Assembly: GCA_021432635.1 (NCBI GenBank)
Contig: MU270029.1
Location: forward strand, 124,001-188,000
DNA from: Thozetella sp. PMI_491
Lineage: Eukaryota; Ascomycota; Sordariomycetes; Chaetosphaeriales; Chaetosphaeriaceae
Direction of reading: 5' to 3'
Length of the DNA: 64,000 nt
The position numbers and the translations under genes are program-made. The notes under the pieces were generated by a model. It made no database searches. It was not told where the DNA came from and saw only the letters and a program-made list of their open reading frames with translations. Below are positions 44,492 through 57,900 of this stretch, one piece after another. How positions within the stretch are numbered: position 1 is the stretch's first letter; each line of letters begins with the position of its first letter.

Positions 44492-45532
44492 TCACCTCTT
44501 CAGGGCGGCAAACCTCTTCGCCAACTCATCTACGTCTGGGATCCCATCCGAGATGCCCCCTTTCGCCTGGGGTTTCTTCGCCACAGCCGGAGCGGCCGCC
44601 TTCTTATCCGGCTTTAGCTCCTTGGAGTTCAGTGTTACCTTGGGGTGGATGTTATCCGTAGATGGGCTCGGCGGGTTGACGTGCAGCGGGCTACTCGGCC
44701 CAAACGTCCGCGGCGGTGTCGCTTTGCTGAGATCTTCCTGGACCTGCGCGTCCTTCCCTCCGGCCGCCGGGTCCGCCACGAGTGGCGCCTCGAGGTTCTT
44801 CTGCGCCTGGCCACCGCTGGGGTTGTCATCGCCATCGTCGTCGAGGAAGTCTGGCGGAGCGTCGCCAAGGTCGGCATCGGGCTTCTTGGGCCAGTTGACA
44901 CCGTACGCCTTGGCAATCTCCTCGAGATAGCCCACCACTAACTCCTCGCGCGGCGGCGTCACGCTCAGCTTCTTGACCACCTTCTCCGACACCTTGCCGT
45001 CCGAGTTTTCCATGGCAGTCATGACGAAGTCCTTGCCGAACTTCTCGCCCAGCAGCGTACGCACTGCCTGTAGCTCCTTGATCTCGGTCTTCGGCGCGGC
45101 ATAGATGATACTCTTGACAGCCTCCTCGAGGCCAGCGTCGCAGGTCGGCGCATCCAGGAGCCCCGCGCGCGCGAGCAACAGCTCGCAGTACAGCTCGAGG
45201 ATCTCGTGCAGCTCGGTCGCGATATCGGAGCGGATGATGTTCTCGACGCGGATCCGGGCCGAGTCGATCTTGCCGGTCTCGAGCAGCTGCGCCATGGCGC
45301 GCCGCTGGTTCTTGGCGAGAGCCTCGTCGCGGTGCTGCACCATGCGCAGGCGCGCGATGGCGAGCTTCAGCTGGACCTTGACCTTCGTCTGAGACGTTGA
45401 TTTACATGGTTAGATGAGAGCTTAAAAGGGCGCAGGAAAGGATGTCAAGAAACAGCGGTTGGTCCTGCTCCTGCGGGAGGAAGAGGGGGGGACACTCACC
45501 ACCAGCGTCATGGATGCGGCGGATGGAGGCAT
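44492..45532 (-). CDS. IST1: Ist1, ESCRT-III-related regulator of Vps4
   Basis: Binds Vps4 and Did2 and tunes ESCRT-III disassembly at endosomes. Two exons (45532-45500, 45388-44492) give 309 residues. Residues 11-180 form the four-helix Ist1 domain, with TKVKVQLKLAIARLRMVQ and AKNQRRAMAQLLETGK at the start and RVENIIRSD following. The middle is a Pro/Asp-rich linker. The last residues, DELAKRFAALKR (298-309), fit the MIT-interacting motif MIM1 (ExxLxxRLxxLR type), which docks onto the Vps4 MIT domain. The intron is 111 nt with donor GTGAGT and CTAAC branch site; it follows an 11-codon first exon, MPPSAASMTLV. A second in-frame ATG exists at codon 8. Confidence 0.93.
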
Positions 45533-46321
45533 CTTGGCCGGGGTAATAGACAGAATGCAAATTAGAATAGGGTTAGATCTTTTGTCGTCAACGTCGAGGC
45601 GGCCGACCGTCGAGATATAATGTATGCTCGGAGAGCTCACCAGGCAGCCTCGGAATCTGGGGGGTGGAGGTTGCGTAGGCCTCTCAGGTGTATGCCCCTC
45701 ATGCGCTAGACTTGGCCGGGGCTGGATGTCGAGCTTCTTATCGACTGCTTATCACCCCACCTTGAATGAATACGCCCTCTTTTTTCCGCACTTGCTAACT
45801 AATACCCGATGCCTTGGCTTGCACGGCTGGCCTTGCTGCAAACCGGTCTTTTTGAGCTGCATCTGGCGCCGAGCTCAGTAGCGCTGCTTACATGTTAAGC
45901 TGCAGCTTTTTTTTTTTTTAAATAGTGTGCTCCTGTGAAGCGTCTTTGAACCGCAAGTGACTGAGGCGGATGCTAGGGGTGGTCATCTCACAAGTCCCTC
46001 CAAACCTATGGCGTCACGCTGGGGACTCGCCCTAGAAGCAGTAGCACGGCCTCGCAGCCGCTATCACATGAAATTTAGTGTCTGGCGGGGAGGAGAGGTG
46101 AAAGAAGCGATACCCCGGCGCTTCGTCCTGCGGTTAAATTTTGTTTTCTAAAGTAACCCTGTCCATGATCTATCCGTTGTTCAGTCTAAGACGCAGATAC
46201 CGTATTCCATCTAACGACGCTAGCCAGCTCCATCCCTGCCTAGACCACGGACCTGTTGAAAACCCTCAGCGAATCCATTCCAAAGCTCCGATTGCGCGCC
46301 ATTCGTGCCTGCGAACCAAAT
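45533..46321. other. Intergenic: Ist1 promoter and pyruvate kinase 3' region
   Basis: These 789 bp have no supported gene. A 13-T run lies near 45908-45920. Confidence 0.5.
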
Positions 46322-48172
46322 TTACTCCAGCCTGCCGATCCCCAGGGTGCCGACGTCAGCCTGCACGATGCGCACCGTGTTGGTGTGGCCAACGCCGCCG
46401 CGCCAGCCCTGGACGACCACCACGGGAGCGCCGTCCTTCAGGACGCCGAGCTCGATCGCGTGGGCAATACCCCACTTGATACGGCGGTCGACATCCTCCT
46501 GCCAGTTGACCTTGGTGAAGTCCGGCTTCGCCTCGGGGAACAGGAAGGGGTACACTCCACGGTACAAGTGGCTGTAGCGCGAGGCAGACGGGTTCCGGGT
46601 GACCATGAAGATGGGGCACACGGGACGGTACTTGGAGAGAAGGCGCTGCATACCTCTCAGTCAGTGATTTCCTGCATTTGGAAGTGCTCGAAGCAAGGGG
46701 GGAGGGGGCAGGGGGCATACCGCAGTATCGCCAGAGGTAGAGAGGACGATGATGCCGCCAGCGTTCAGGTCAATCGATGAGCGGACCGCGGCAGTAGCGC
46801 AGGACTCGTTGACGCTGAGCGGCCGGGAGGCGAGGCTCATCATCTCCTCGAAAAGGTTGATGTAGGGGATCGAGTTCTCGGCCATCAGGCAGGCCGCGCC
46901 CATCTCCTGGACAGCAAGCTCAGGGTAGTTACCCTTGGCTGTCTCGCCGCTGAGCATGACACAGTCGGCTCCGTCCGTCACGGCGTTGCCGACATCGCTG
47001 ATCTCCGCGCGTGTGGGCCGCGGGTTCTTGATCATACTCTCCAGCATCTGAGTCGCGCAGATGACGGGTTTGCCAGCCATGTTGCAGAGGGCGATGAGCT
47101 TCTTCTGGGCGGCGAAGACCTCCGCCGCAGGGATCTCGATGCCGAGATCACCACGGGCAACCATGACACCGTCGGTAGCAGCGAGGATCTCCTTGAAGTT
47201 GTTGAGACCTTGGCGGTTCTCAATCTTGGCGATGATGCGAATGTGCTTGCCATCCTCGCCGAGCACCTCCCGGATGGAGTGGATATCCTCTGCGGAGCGG
47301 ATAAAGCTCTGGTGCACGTCAGTTATGAAGCTTCAGGGAGGCCCCGCCGGTAACTAGGCCAGCACCTACAGCAAAGACCATGTCGACGTTGTTCTTGACG
47401 CCGAATCGGAGATCAGCCTTGTCCTTCTCGGACAGAGCGGGGAGGTCGACATCGGTATCGGGCAGGTTGACGCCCTTGCGCGACGAGATGAAGCCGTTGT
47501 TGCGGGCTCGGACCTTGATGGTGGTGTCATTCACGATCTCGATGACCTCCAGGGCCAGGATGCCGTCATCGACGAAGACGTCCTTGCCAGGCTTGATAAC
47601 CTTGGCGATGTTCTTGTCTGCGAGGATACTATGAGCGGTTTTGTCGCACCAAAGGGGGCGTGGGGGTCGAGCAGGCTCCGCCGGAGCAGCATCGGCCCTT
47701 CCTCCCCCTCCATTCAGCCTAGGGTTCGTGGTTCATACGTACAGTCGACAAACATGTTCGCAGTGTCGCAGGCCTCAGCATACTGGTCATCCGTGGTGAT
47801 GTTGAAGAGGGTGCCGGCCGCGATGGGGAGGTCCTCGTCGTTCTTGGTGCGGCCGGTCCGGATCTCGGGGCCCTTGGTGTCCAGGGCAATGGCGACCGGA
47901 CGGCCTGGCTGAGACTTCTCGGCAGCGCGGGCATTATCGATGACGGACTGGTGATACTCATAGCTGCCATGGCTGAAGTTCATGCGCACGATGTTGAGAC
48001 CAGCCGTGCGGAGGGCATTGATCTTCTCGACCGAGTTGGTCTTGGGGCCGATGGTGCAGATGATGGAGGTCCGGCGAAAGTTGCCCGCCGGAGTAGCTGC
48101 CGTGTCCAGCCTGGACAGCCACTCGACACGGCTGTTGCTGGCGAGGTGGTCCAGGGCGGTAGGGGCAGCCAT
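46322..48172 (-). CDS. PYK1: Pyruvate kinase
   Basis: Last step of glycolysis, phosphoenolpyruvate plus ADP to pyruvate plus ATP, in the cytosol. Four exons (48172-47743, 47617-47370, 47308-46721, 46645-46322) give 529 residues, the usual fungal length. The barrel core has [25 protein letters not shown] and [12 protein letters not shown]; the active-site signature [13 protein letters not shown] contains the catalytic Lys, and [12 protein letters not shown] follows. The C-terminal allosteric domain contains [19 protein letters not shown], the fructose-1,6-bisphosphate loop. Introns are 125, 61 and 75 nt. The leader is pyrimidine-rich on the coding strand with no upstream ATG, as expected for a strongly expressed gene. 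No peroxisomal signal at the end. Confidence 0.97.
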
Positions 48173-49011
48173 GCTGGGTCGATAAGAGACAGGAGAAGCT
48201 GCACAGATAGTTTCTAGGGTTGAGGGGGCAAGTCTTGCACGGGGGATGCGAGGCGGGTAGGACGAAGAAAAGGAAGAGGGCTTGGAGGGGTGTGAGGGAT
48301 ATTCAGGTTAAAAAGCCAAGGTAGGGGGAGCTCTGGAGCTGCTGCTGCATGTCCGTGGCCAAGCAAAATTTGTGAGAGCCAAGCTGCGCCAGAAACAGAC
48401 ACTTAGAGCAACGGCATTGGAGCTCTGTCTTGTCCACGGTGGCCGACAGCCCAATCAGCGGCGGCGAATGCAGCCCGATTCGCAGCCCCTCCTCCTGGTT
48501 GGCGCTGGGAGCTAGGATGCGGCCGTTTGTCGGCGGCGGGATGCGGTGGGATGCAGGGACCCAGCCCACCAGCCCACTATCGCTGTCCCACTACCATATC
48601 GTTGTCCCACTATCGCCGTCCCACTAGGCTAGGTACAGTGGTACCTGGTCACTCGTGCGCTTTCCCTATCTCAATGGCGGGACACTGCTGCGTCATAGCA
48701 CAACCCCGCGCGCGGCCCTCCCTAGCAAGTCTAGCAAAGAAGAAGAGAAAAAAAACAACCTAAAAAAACTTTGTTGACTCCAGGCCCCTACAACAGGGTC
48801 CCCAGTTCCTGAGGGCCGTTTCCGGGCCCCTCACCTCACCCTCAACAAAGGCTGTTCGGGACGTCTGGGAGCCTTGCACAGCGCCATGGTGTGCCGGGTC
48901 CTTACGTTGACTAAGGGAGGACGTTTGATGGCCCCAGCCTAGAAGGCTTGAAGGCTTCTGGCCGACACAAACAACAGCCGCAGCAGCCCTACCACACTGC
49001 CTGCAGCCGCG
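48173..49011. promoter_or_regulatory. Divergent promoter region between pyruvate kinase and the BRE4-like gene
   Basis: These 839 bp include the CT-rich pyruvate kinase leader (about 48173-48300 on the minus strand), a short tandem repeat at 48573-48628 and A-rich stretches near 48745. No coding frame is supported. Confidence 0.55.
48573..48628. repeat. Imperfect tandem repeat of CCCACTATCGCNGT
   Basis: Four CCCACTA units follow each other at 48573-48628, with spacings of 14, 19 and 14 bases. Three units are followed by CGYYGT. It is a small minisatellite within the divergent promoter. Confidence 0.7.
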
Positions 49012-52000
49012 ATGGGGCTCCGGCCGCGTCTCGAAGCCATGCGGGTAGACCTGCGCGACACGTTCACCCAAGTATGGACGAAGCTGGGCCAGAACCACCT
49101 CTGGCAGCGGATGGTCAAGCACACCATCTCTGTCACTATTGCCTTTACAATTGTAATCATCCCTTCCGTGGCGTCCATCTATGGCCCGGCCGCCTTCCTC
49201 GCGCCGATGACGGCCGTCTTCGGCCATACAGGCCGTCCTTTAGGCCAGATGGTGGAATCGCTTGTTTTCATCCTAGCCGGCCTTATCGTCGGTGAGGCTT
49301 GGTCGCTTCTGGGCCTCTTTCTATCCAGTCTAATTTACGACGAGAACCTCGCCGCCGCCTACACCATCAGGGCCATCTTTGTCCTCATCGCTGTCGTGTT
49401 CCATGGATATCTCAGGTCACATAGCCCGCGATTGTTCCTCTTCGTCCTCCTAGTTCTTATCACGAGCTTTACGACGTTGATGGGGACTCAGACCCACGTA
49501 TCCCTCGCGACCGCTACCAACATCATCTACCCGATCCTTACCACCTTGGCCATCCTCCTCCTCGTCAATATAATAGTTTTCCCCGAGTTCTCCAGCGATT
49601 ACCTAGGCACCGTCACCATCGACACCCTCGGCCAAACCGAAGCCGCACTAAAGCTCGCAACAGAATGGTTCGTCGAACCCGCGGCAGAACAGGGTGCCTC
49701 GCGCCGGGGGAGCTCTGGGTCCAAGGCCGAAGACGAGAAGTCAGAATCGAGCTCTGAGCCTGGTCCACAGCAGACGCGCCTATCTCGGCTCACCGATCTT
49801 ACCAAAGCCAAGGGCAAGCTCCGTTCCAGGCTCTCGGTGTGCAAGGCCACTTACGAAGAATGCACATACGAGATTACCTACTCGCTTCTCCCACCCCGCA
49901 GTATGAAATCCATCAGCAATACCCATTTAAGCGAACTAGTGCGGAACGTTATCATGCTCATCAGCGCCTGTGAGAGCAGATACGCCCTCATCGGGCATGG
50001 CGACGAGGAGGATGAGGCTTCCAAGTCAAGCGAAACCGAGAGGCCCCATTCGTCGCACAGCCTAGAGTCGGTCGAAGGATTGCAGAGTCCGATGGACAGT
50101 TCGAGCGAAGACGATACCAGCTCCGACGATGGCGTTGAAATCAAGGTCAAGGGCAGCGGGAAACAGAAAGACAAGCAGAAACGGCCTCCTAGATCGAAAG
50201 CCGATCCGCTGGCCGCCATCAAGTTGCTCAAGGCGACCCCGGAAATTGCTTCGGGTGACCTAGAACTTCTCGAATCACTCCTTTTGCGGGTAAGAGAGCC
50301 GGTTTCCAACATGCTGGACCAAACGAAGAATGCAATCGATCTTGTCATGGTGTGTCTAGCATACTGCTTTGAGGTCAAGAGGCTGCCCGATGGCACGCCA
50401 ACGCCAAAAGGCATCATGCTGGAAGAGATTGACATACGGGTCGATCTCTTCGACAATGCTATTACCGACTTCGACAAATCGTACACAGGGGCACTGATGA
50501 AAGCCGCGTCGCTGGAAAAGAAAGAGATGCAGGTAAGCTAGTTCGTCGACCGTGCCAGGTCGCTTAGGCTGATGGTAGGACCTAGCTCGATATCATGCCC
50601 AGGCAAGAGACGTTCTTAGTTTCTTCCGCCCTCCTAAGCTTCCGCCAAGCCGCCTCCCAGGCTCTTCAGATGCTCAAGGAAGCGAGAAAGCTTGTTGAGA
50701 GGCGAGAGGCGAGAGGAGGCTGGAAGAGGGTCTACTGGCCACGGAAGATGAACTGGAAGAAGTGGCTGGCACTAGCTGGGGAAGCAGACATTCATTCTCT
50801 CCCCCAGAATGCCCGCAAGCAGGTTCGCACTGGCAAGAGCTCTGAATCAGACGATAAGGACAACGAAGATGAGGACGATGACAATAATGACGTTGGTGGC
50901 CTCCTTGCGAAGAAACCCCGCCGACCCGCTGGGGTAGATGAGGAAGCTTCAGAGAAACCGCGGGTTGCTGTTTCATCTCCGCCGCCATCAGCCCAGCCAA
51001 GAGGAAAACCTGCCAGCGAAAAGAAGACTGCAAAGGGAGGAATCCTAGGTAGCGACGTCCATGCAGCACCTCGGTCGCGTCAGCTTGTGGCAGACTTCTT
51101 TGAGTCGGTCCAACATTCCGAACACCTCAGCTTTGCCTTGAAACTCGCCATAGCTGTGTTTCTTTCCAGCTTTCCGGCCTTTTACGCCCCATGGAATTCC
51201 TGGTATAATACATCAAGGGCGAGCTGGGCGTCTCTACAGCTAGTGCTGGTATTCGAAGTGGCTATTGGGCCTTCATTCAGCACCTTCCTCGTCCGCGCGT
51301 TTGGCGTAGTTCTCGGTTGCTTCTGGGGATATGTTGCCTATGAGCTCGGCCGGGGGCAACTGCCAGCGATCGTTGTTATCCTGGTCGTTGGAATCATTCC
51401 CTCCACATACGTACAGCTGGCTACCCCTTACGTTAAGGCGGGCATGATAGCGATCGTGTCCATGTGTGTTGTAGCGTTGGGTGAGTCTGACAATCCTGAT
51501 GGCCGCTGGGCGTGAGGCTCTAACGGTTCTAGCAACGGTTCAAAACACGAGCACCCCCGCATGGGAGAATTTTCTTAAGCGCATGGCTGCCTTTGTGGCG
51601 GGCGGTGCGATCGCCCTCCTTGTCGAAATGGTGCTCTACCCCGTGCGGGCTCGCCACCGGCTCGTTGAGTCTCTTTCCGCCTGCATCGGCCAGGTCGCGC
51701 ACATGGAGGCCGTTATCGCCGCAGGCGTCGAGCACCCGGAAAATCTAGGCAACATCAAATCGGCCCGGCAATACAAGCGCTTCTCTAGGGCAAAGAGCAA
51801 GGCCCAATCTGCACTCTCTGCCGCTGAGACCTTCCTGCCATTCTGTCTGGCGGAGCCTCGTCTTAAGGGGAGCTTCACCGTGCTTTATCCGATTTACCAG
51901 GACATCATCTATGTGCTCCATCAGATCATAGACCGCATGGACAACATGATGGCGTTGCGCAAAGCGTACGGGAGCTCGGCTCTCGAAGACATGAATGCGC

Positions 52001-52881
52001 ACATCCACGCCTACCGGCGCAATGTTGCGGCGAGTGTCACGCTGACGCTGTTCGCCGTTAACGAGGCCCTCATCACGAAGCAGCCGATGCCGCAATACTT
52101 GCCTTCGTGTCGCGTCGCGCAAAAGAGACTAGTCTACCGGGTTCGTGAGGTTCTCCGTTCCCGTTCTGGCTCTGTCGGCACCCCTAGTCACTCGTACGGC
52201 TTCTCTCGCCCGTCCACTAGACCATCTACGCCTCGGCACAGCGCCGTCAATCTGGCCCAACTTGGACATACCTCGATGCAACGTAATATCAGCGCAATGA
52301 GCGTCCCGCAGCTGGACGAGGATACCATTCGCCTGGCGATCCAGCCCAAACTCCTCTCATGGAACGCGGCCTCCGCCGGTCGTATGGATATAATCGAGTT
52401 CCTAGAAGAGCTGGTGAACTGCACAAAGAGGCTGGTGGGCGAAAATGCCTTTAGGGGAGGCATGCTGGAGCGGCCGAGCTATAGAAACTACATGAAGAAG
52501 ATGAAGCTCAGGGAGCAGTCGGTATTCATGGAGGGCCAAGCCCCTCCACTTAGTGGCGAGGTCGGGTACGACCTCGAGGTAGCCGTCACGGAGGGATCTC
52601 GAGCAAGTGAAGGGCCGGTGACCTTCCGCCGGCGGAGGCGGACGACTGTTGGGAGCAGAGGTCAAGTTCCCATCGGTGTTAGTGGCAGGCGGCCGTCAGC
52701 ACCGGTGGCTGGTGACCATAGACCCTCGTTCAAACGCTCAGATGACGATCTACCGGCCAGCCTCCAGCGTGTTGGCACCAGGATCCGGGAGGAAAGAACC
52801 ATCGCCAGGCGCATGACGATGTCGGAGAACGCTCGAAAGGGCAAAGCCGTGGATATGGGGGTCTCCACCGGGCGGTCTTAA
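49012..52881 (+). CDS. BRE4/FUSC-like multi-pass membrane protein
   Basis: Belongs to the fungal family with an N-terminal six-TM putative ER transporter domain and a C-terminal domain related to yeast Bre4 (brefeldin A sensitivity) and to FUSC/aluminium-activated malate transporters. Function and substrate are unproven. Three exons (49012-50532, 50586-51480, 51533-52881) give 1254 residues. The first membrane block spans about residues 35-195 (TISVTIAFTIVIIPSVASI, YGPAAFLAPMTAVFGH, LVNIIVFPEF). A hydrophilic central segment follows, with acidic and basic low-complexity patches near 320-400 and 590-680. The second membrane block (about 690-860) contains LSFALKLAIAVFLSSFPAF and WASLQLVLVFEVAIGPSF; the second repeats the first in layout, as in FUSC proteins. 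The C-terminal tail is Arg-rich. Introns of 53 and 52 nt are close to the minimum size; intron 2 has a CTAAC site. Confidence 0.9.
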
Positions 52882-53245
52882 TGGCCGAGGGGACAGTTAA
52901 TGAGGTTCTTGTAACATGTACAATACAGTGATACCCAGCATATGTTGCGTTATATTATATTGTTGTTTGAGACAGCTGTACGTTGAAAAATCTGTGCATG
53001 TTGGAGAGCAATGTCATATTCCAGGTCGCCATGTACCTGTCCCGGGCATCAAAGGTAGCCGCTGATGACAAGCACCATAGCGGGCCAAAAGAAATTGAAT
53101 GGGTATCTATTTTCGAGGCCTGTTTTACCAGTAGCAGTCCCGACCCGAGCCACAAAATCAGATTTCCTCTTCCCAGGGATGCTTCGCATCCTCCAACACC
53201 GATACGTAATGATACACATTAAAAAGCAAAGACAATAGCCAGGAC
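52882..53245. other. Tail-to-tail intergenic region
   Basis: These 364 bp separate the BRE4-like stop and the SPT3 stop. An AT-rich patch lies near 52945-52970. Nothing else is seen. Confidence 0.55.
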
Positions 53246-54208
53246 CTATATCAACTTGAGGCCGGTATACTGCGGGAGGCGCGTGCCGCTCAGCATGGCA
53301 CGGTTCTTGTTGGATCTCGCTTGCAGGCGGCGGTAGGCCTCCCTCACGTGCCAGGGTTCGACGGGGGTGCGGCCCTCGGAGGGCGGGTCGAACAGGCCCT
53401 GGAACTTGCGCTTCTTGGAGCCAGCCTCGGCGGCGGTGGGCTCCTTAAGCAGGTCCTGCTGCTCCTTGAACTTGAGGGCCTCCTCGGTCAGGGTCTGGAC
53501 GATCTCGAAGGTCAAGAAGCCCAGGATGTCGACGATGTCGTCCGACGGCTTGCCGTCGGTGACCTGGGAGAAGCCGGCCCACTCGCGGAAGCGCTTGCCC
53601 TTGCGGTAGGTGAAGGAGGCCTGGCGGTATTCGGACCACGTCACGTACTCCTCGCGCGTCATGAGCTTGGTGCGCTCGTCGGCCTTGCGCAGACGCTGCA
53701 GCGTGATATGGTTCATCTCTTCCTCCTCCTCGTCCTCTTCGTCGTCGCGCTCGGGCACCTCGACGCTGTAGAAAGACGACGGCTCCCACGGCAGGCTGAC
53801 CTTGCTCTTCTTGTTCTTCTTGGCGGCGTCGTCGACGGGGCCGGCGCCAGGGACGGCGCCGCCGACAGCCTCCTCGCCGGCACCGATGTCGGCGTCGCCG
53901 CCCTTGTCGTCCGAGTCCTTAACGTTCTTGCGCACGTCCTTCCACGACAGGAAGGTGCGCAGGCGCGACACCTTGGGCGCATCGCCGCGGATCTGGAAGA
54001 TGAGGTCGTTGATGGAGATGGAGCGCGACCCGCGGCGCGCGGCCGCCTCGGTGCAGAGCCGTAGCAGCTCGACGACCTGCTGCCGCACGATGTCCTCAAT
54101 GAGCCCGGTGGTCTCGGCCGATGGCTCGCCCGTCTCCCCGGAGACGTACATCATCTGCTGGATTTCCTGGCGGTACTTGAACTGCCGCTCCTTCTCCTTG
54201 TCCGCCAT
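53246..54208 (-). CDS. SPT3: SPT3, SAGA complex histone-fold subunit
   Basis: TBP-contacting subunit of the SAGA coactivator; its paired histone folds resemble TAF11 and TAF13 in TFIID. A single exon encodes 320 residues. The first histone fold covers about residues 5-95 ([44 protein letters not shown]). An acidic and Lys-rich linker (about 100-150) precedes [20 protein letters not shown]. The second fold, near 150-260, includes RADERTK-like [37 protein letters not shown] and [21 protein letters not shown]. The end [10 protein letters not shown]...[16 protein letters not shown] is conserved in fungal Spt3. The start ATG 54208 is the first in frame. Length is typical. Confidence 0.94.
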   Translation of the reverse strand: MADKEKERQFKYRQEIQQMMYVSGETGEPSAETTGLIEDIVRQQVVELLRLCTEAAARRGSRSISINDLIFQIRGDAPKVSRLRTFLSWKDVRKNVKDSDDKGGDADIGAGEEAVGGAVPGAGPVDDAAKKNKKSKVSLPWEPSSFYSVEVPERDDEEDEEEEEMNHITLQRLRKADERTKLMTREEYVTWSEYRQASFTYRKGKRFREWAGFSQVTDGKPSDDIVDILGFLTFEIVQTLTEEALKFKEQQDLLKEPTAAEAGSKKRKFQGLFDPPSEGRTPVEPWHVREAYRRLQARSNKNRAMLSGTRLPQYTGLKLI

Positions 54209-54990
54209 CTTGGTGGATTGATGCCGCCTTGGCCGCAATAACGGTTCAAAAATACAGCCGTAAGAGCAGCGAGGCGCCGGGCGATTTTACCCGACTGTTT
54301 TCAGACGATTGAGTCGTACACCGTGATATATATCTGGTTGTGGATCTCTCGGACCTCGAACCGATATCTAGATAGATTGGCCTGAGCTGAGGTGAGGTTC
54401 AAGATGAGTTCCAGGCTCCCCCGCTATCGCGACCACTAACTGGCATTCAAGTGGGGCTCGGGACCCGATAGATGCATGCATCATAGCAACCCAAGGTCGC
54501 TTACCTGGACTAACTGATACAACACGAAAAGGGTCTAAATTACAGTACCGTCACCGTAAAAGAAAGGTTTTGCGTCTTTAAGTCATGTTTTTGCTTTACG
54601 ATCCGCATTAAAGCCAAGAGACTCCCTTCTATCATATGCACATGCGACGAAAACTACCCGTTGCCTGTCCTCGGCCTGATCCACATGGCTACTTTGCTCT
54701 AATCCTCGGGGGGTACATACCGCCTAGGTCTTGCACGTGTTCATGGCAATGTTTCTTTGGCGACCAGATCAAGCAGTAAATTTCTAATCTGCACAAATCA
54801 TTCAGAAAGCAGCGGGCTTGCCACGAAGGCGGCCCAAAGAAGAAACAAAGAAACGATTACGGCCTTGCTAGGTGCTAAGGCGGGAAAAGCAAAACAAAAA
54901 ACAGGAATGGCAAAGCAAACGCAGCGACCTAGCTCTCATACTCCTACTCCTCGCTCCCTATAGAAGCATAGCGAGCAAGTGCAGTATCTC
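54209..54990. other. Intergenic: SPT3 promoter and UFO1-like 3' region
   Basis: These 782 bp have no supported gene. The stretch near 54880-54910 is A-rich. Confidence 0.5.
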
Positions 54991-57900
54991 TCAAAGCATC
55001 TTCCCCTTCCCCTTCCCTTTGAACTCTAGTGCCGGGAACTCCTCCTCAACGATGGCAGGCTCATTAATGCCCAAGCCCACGAGGGGGCTGTCTTCGACGG
55101 CACGCTCCTGCGCCTGGCGCGCCTCCTCCTCCTCCTGTAAGCTCAGCGCTAGAGCAAGTTCTAGATCGTCGTCAGGGTTGACGCCAGGACTAGACGAAAA
55201 CGCCCCGATAACGCGACTCGACTCTCCATGCTGGACCAGGGGAGTATGAATCTGGCTAGGCGAGGGCGAGGCCGAAGTTGACCGCTTGCCCTTGCCCCGA
55301 CCCTTCTTCGACTTAGTCTTCACCTGGAACTCATACTCTCCCGAGCTGTTGCCCTTTGGTGACTGGCCAAGATCGTTGACCCCCTCAAGCAGCGACAGGC
55401 GAATGGCTCGCTGGATCTGCGCCTCATAACCGTCATCCGTCTCCTCCTGAAGGGGCGGGAGGCTGGATTGCTGAGCCAGAGGGCTGGTGCCAGAGATGCT
55501 GGGCTCCGGGGTGATGGTGTCAGCCGACGAACTCCCGGTCATAGAAGTGGTCTCGCCAATGTCGGCGGCAGAGCCGGTATCGCTGGCGCTCAGGCGACGA
55601 TGTTCATCCTCGAGGAATGACTCTTCCGATATCATCTGGGCGTACCGGATGGCTTCCTCTTCAGTCATCTCGCCGAACCCAACACCAAATCGATTGCGGA
55701 GTCGAGTTTGCTCGCGAATCCGATCCTGCTGCTCATGGCGGAGCTCGGCAGTCTCGGCGGCAATATAACTTGAGACGGTGCCACCGTGGCGGCGGCTAGC
55801 AAGGCGGCCGTGGATGTCCGAGTGCCGAAGACGGCGCTTCCGGCCCGGCGCCTGATGGTTCGAGCTATAGGTCCAGGACCGGAGGAAGGTACCATATGCT
55901 ACCACGCCGCGCAGGGAAGTCGGATCCGGGTCCAGGTAGATGGCGCCCACCGCCGAGTAGTCCGCGTGCCGTAGGGCTGGGTTGGCATTGGCAATGTTAC
56001 GAGGGATGCGCCCGGACGACTTCGCGTTCAAAGTCCGAATCGGCTCCAGTGTGGATGCAAGAGGGTCCCATGTCTGCACGAGCCCATCGCTGCCCCCATG
56101 CACCAAATAGAGTGCAGACAACGCCAAGCACGAGATGCTGGGTGAGTCGGTCTGAATGACTCTCACGGGGTTGATCTCGTCCCCTGAGCTAATGTCGCGC
56201 ATATTCCACACGACGACCACCCCGGTGTTGGTGCCGACGGCAAGCATTCGCGAGCGTCGACCCGGGAATTCAGCAGTTGAGGTCCTGGAGCCCTGGGTCT
56301 CCCCAAGTCCCGGCGCAAGCGTTTGCGGCCCAGTAAGCATGTGATCTTCGAACGGCGCGACCAAGGCATAGTTGGTCATGTCGATAGCGCTAGAGGTCAA
56401 CTCCAAGCCGATACGAGGCTTGACAGCAAATACAGCCTCGCGCCATTCCTCAATGACTCCTGTATCTGGCATGGCTGGGACTGGCTCAGGCGTCGGAGGA
56501 GGGCGCGAAGGCTTCGGCTTCAAACGCGGAGCATTCGGCGGGCTCGGCGTTCGAGGAGTGCTTGCCGTGTCCGGTCCGCCGAATATGGATGCCGGGGTGT
56601 TCGCAGGCTCCGCAGGCTCTGGATTTCCAAATATGGAGGGCGCAGATTGGATGGCTTCAGCCTCGGCAGACACCACGGTTCCCGCCTCGCCAGAGACATC
56701 CTTCACGACTCGACGGCGGGTATACCGACGGATTCCGATAGGCTCTCCTTTGGCATGTCCGCAGGCCATCACGACAATCGCCTCCCCAGCGCCTGTCTCG
56801 TCGCCACCGGTGAAGTCTACCTCCAGCTTCCGGCGCATATCCCAACCCTCGCAAACCCGGCGGAAGTGGGACGGCTTAAACCGAAGGAACTTTTCGATCT
56901 CTCGCGCTTCCGCGACAGTCTGCTCCTTGCTCAACATCATTGAGCTAGCCGGAGATCTGGGGGAATATGCCCCGCGAATGGCGTTCTTATCAAAGTCATC
57001 AGGGCGCGCAGCCCGGCGTGTGGACTCAATCAGCTCCCAATACACACTCCGGCCGTTGTGCCAAGCCTGCTTGACGACATCCTCTCCCTTAGTCCCAGCG
57101 GGCGGTGGGGCGGGCGTCTCGCAGAGATAGAATAGCTCCCCTAGCGCATTGAGAGCGACGGCCCACACTCGCTTGAGAGACTTCCTGCGGTGGTTATAGC
57201 TGTCGTCAACTTTGATCGAGATGATCGGCACGCCGGGGCTCAGAACCCAGCGGGCTGTCATTTCTCCACTGGAATAACGAGGGCCGCTCGAGTCATGGCC
57301 TAGAGCGTAGGTGGTCACAACGCCAAGTGACGATCCTGCCATAATACCGATCATGGCATGGGTCATGGAAGGTACGGCAGAAGACTTGGCGATCCACACA
57401 GATGAGATCGATTCGATAAGCTCCGGGATCTTCGGGATCTCCGGTGTCATGTCGATGATAGCACTGGCATTGTCCTGGCCGAGGTATCGACCTCGCCGCT
57501 CGTCGGTCGCGCGGAAGTATACCCGGCCTCCTGGGAAGCCTTCACCTGCGAGCAGTCCATACGTAGAACTAACATCCATGACGTTTGGCGTAGCCGCTGG
57601 CCCTTCGCCGACGCCATAGGGCTCAAGGTTCGGAACTATCTCGTCCAGCTGGGCAAAGAAATTGGGATCGTCCAGACCCCATTTCTCCACCTTCCCGATA
57701 GTAGGGTCGCTCATCGTGCCCACGCCCATCTCGGCCGCACCATGCACCACTCGGGGCGGTCGCTTTCCAGCAGCGGAGAATACAGCATGGACATTGGTGA
57801 TGATCCAAGGGAGCTTGGAATTGTACGTCAGAACGGCGCCGGACTTCTTGACGGACTGGCTCGGGCGTGAGATCCCTGAACCTGCGGCATTCGCGCCGGG

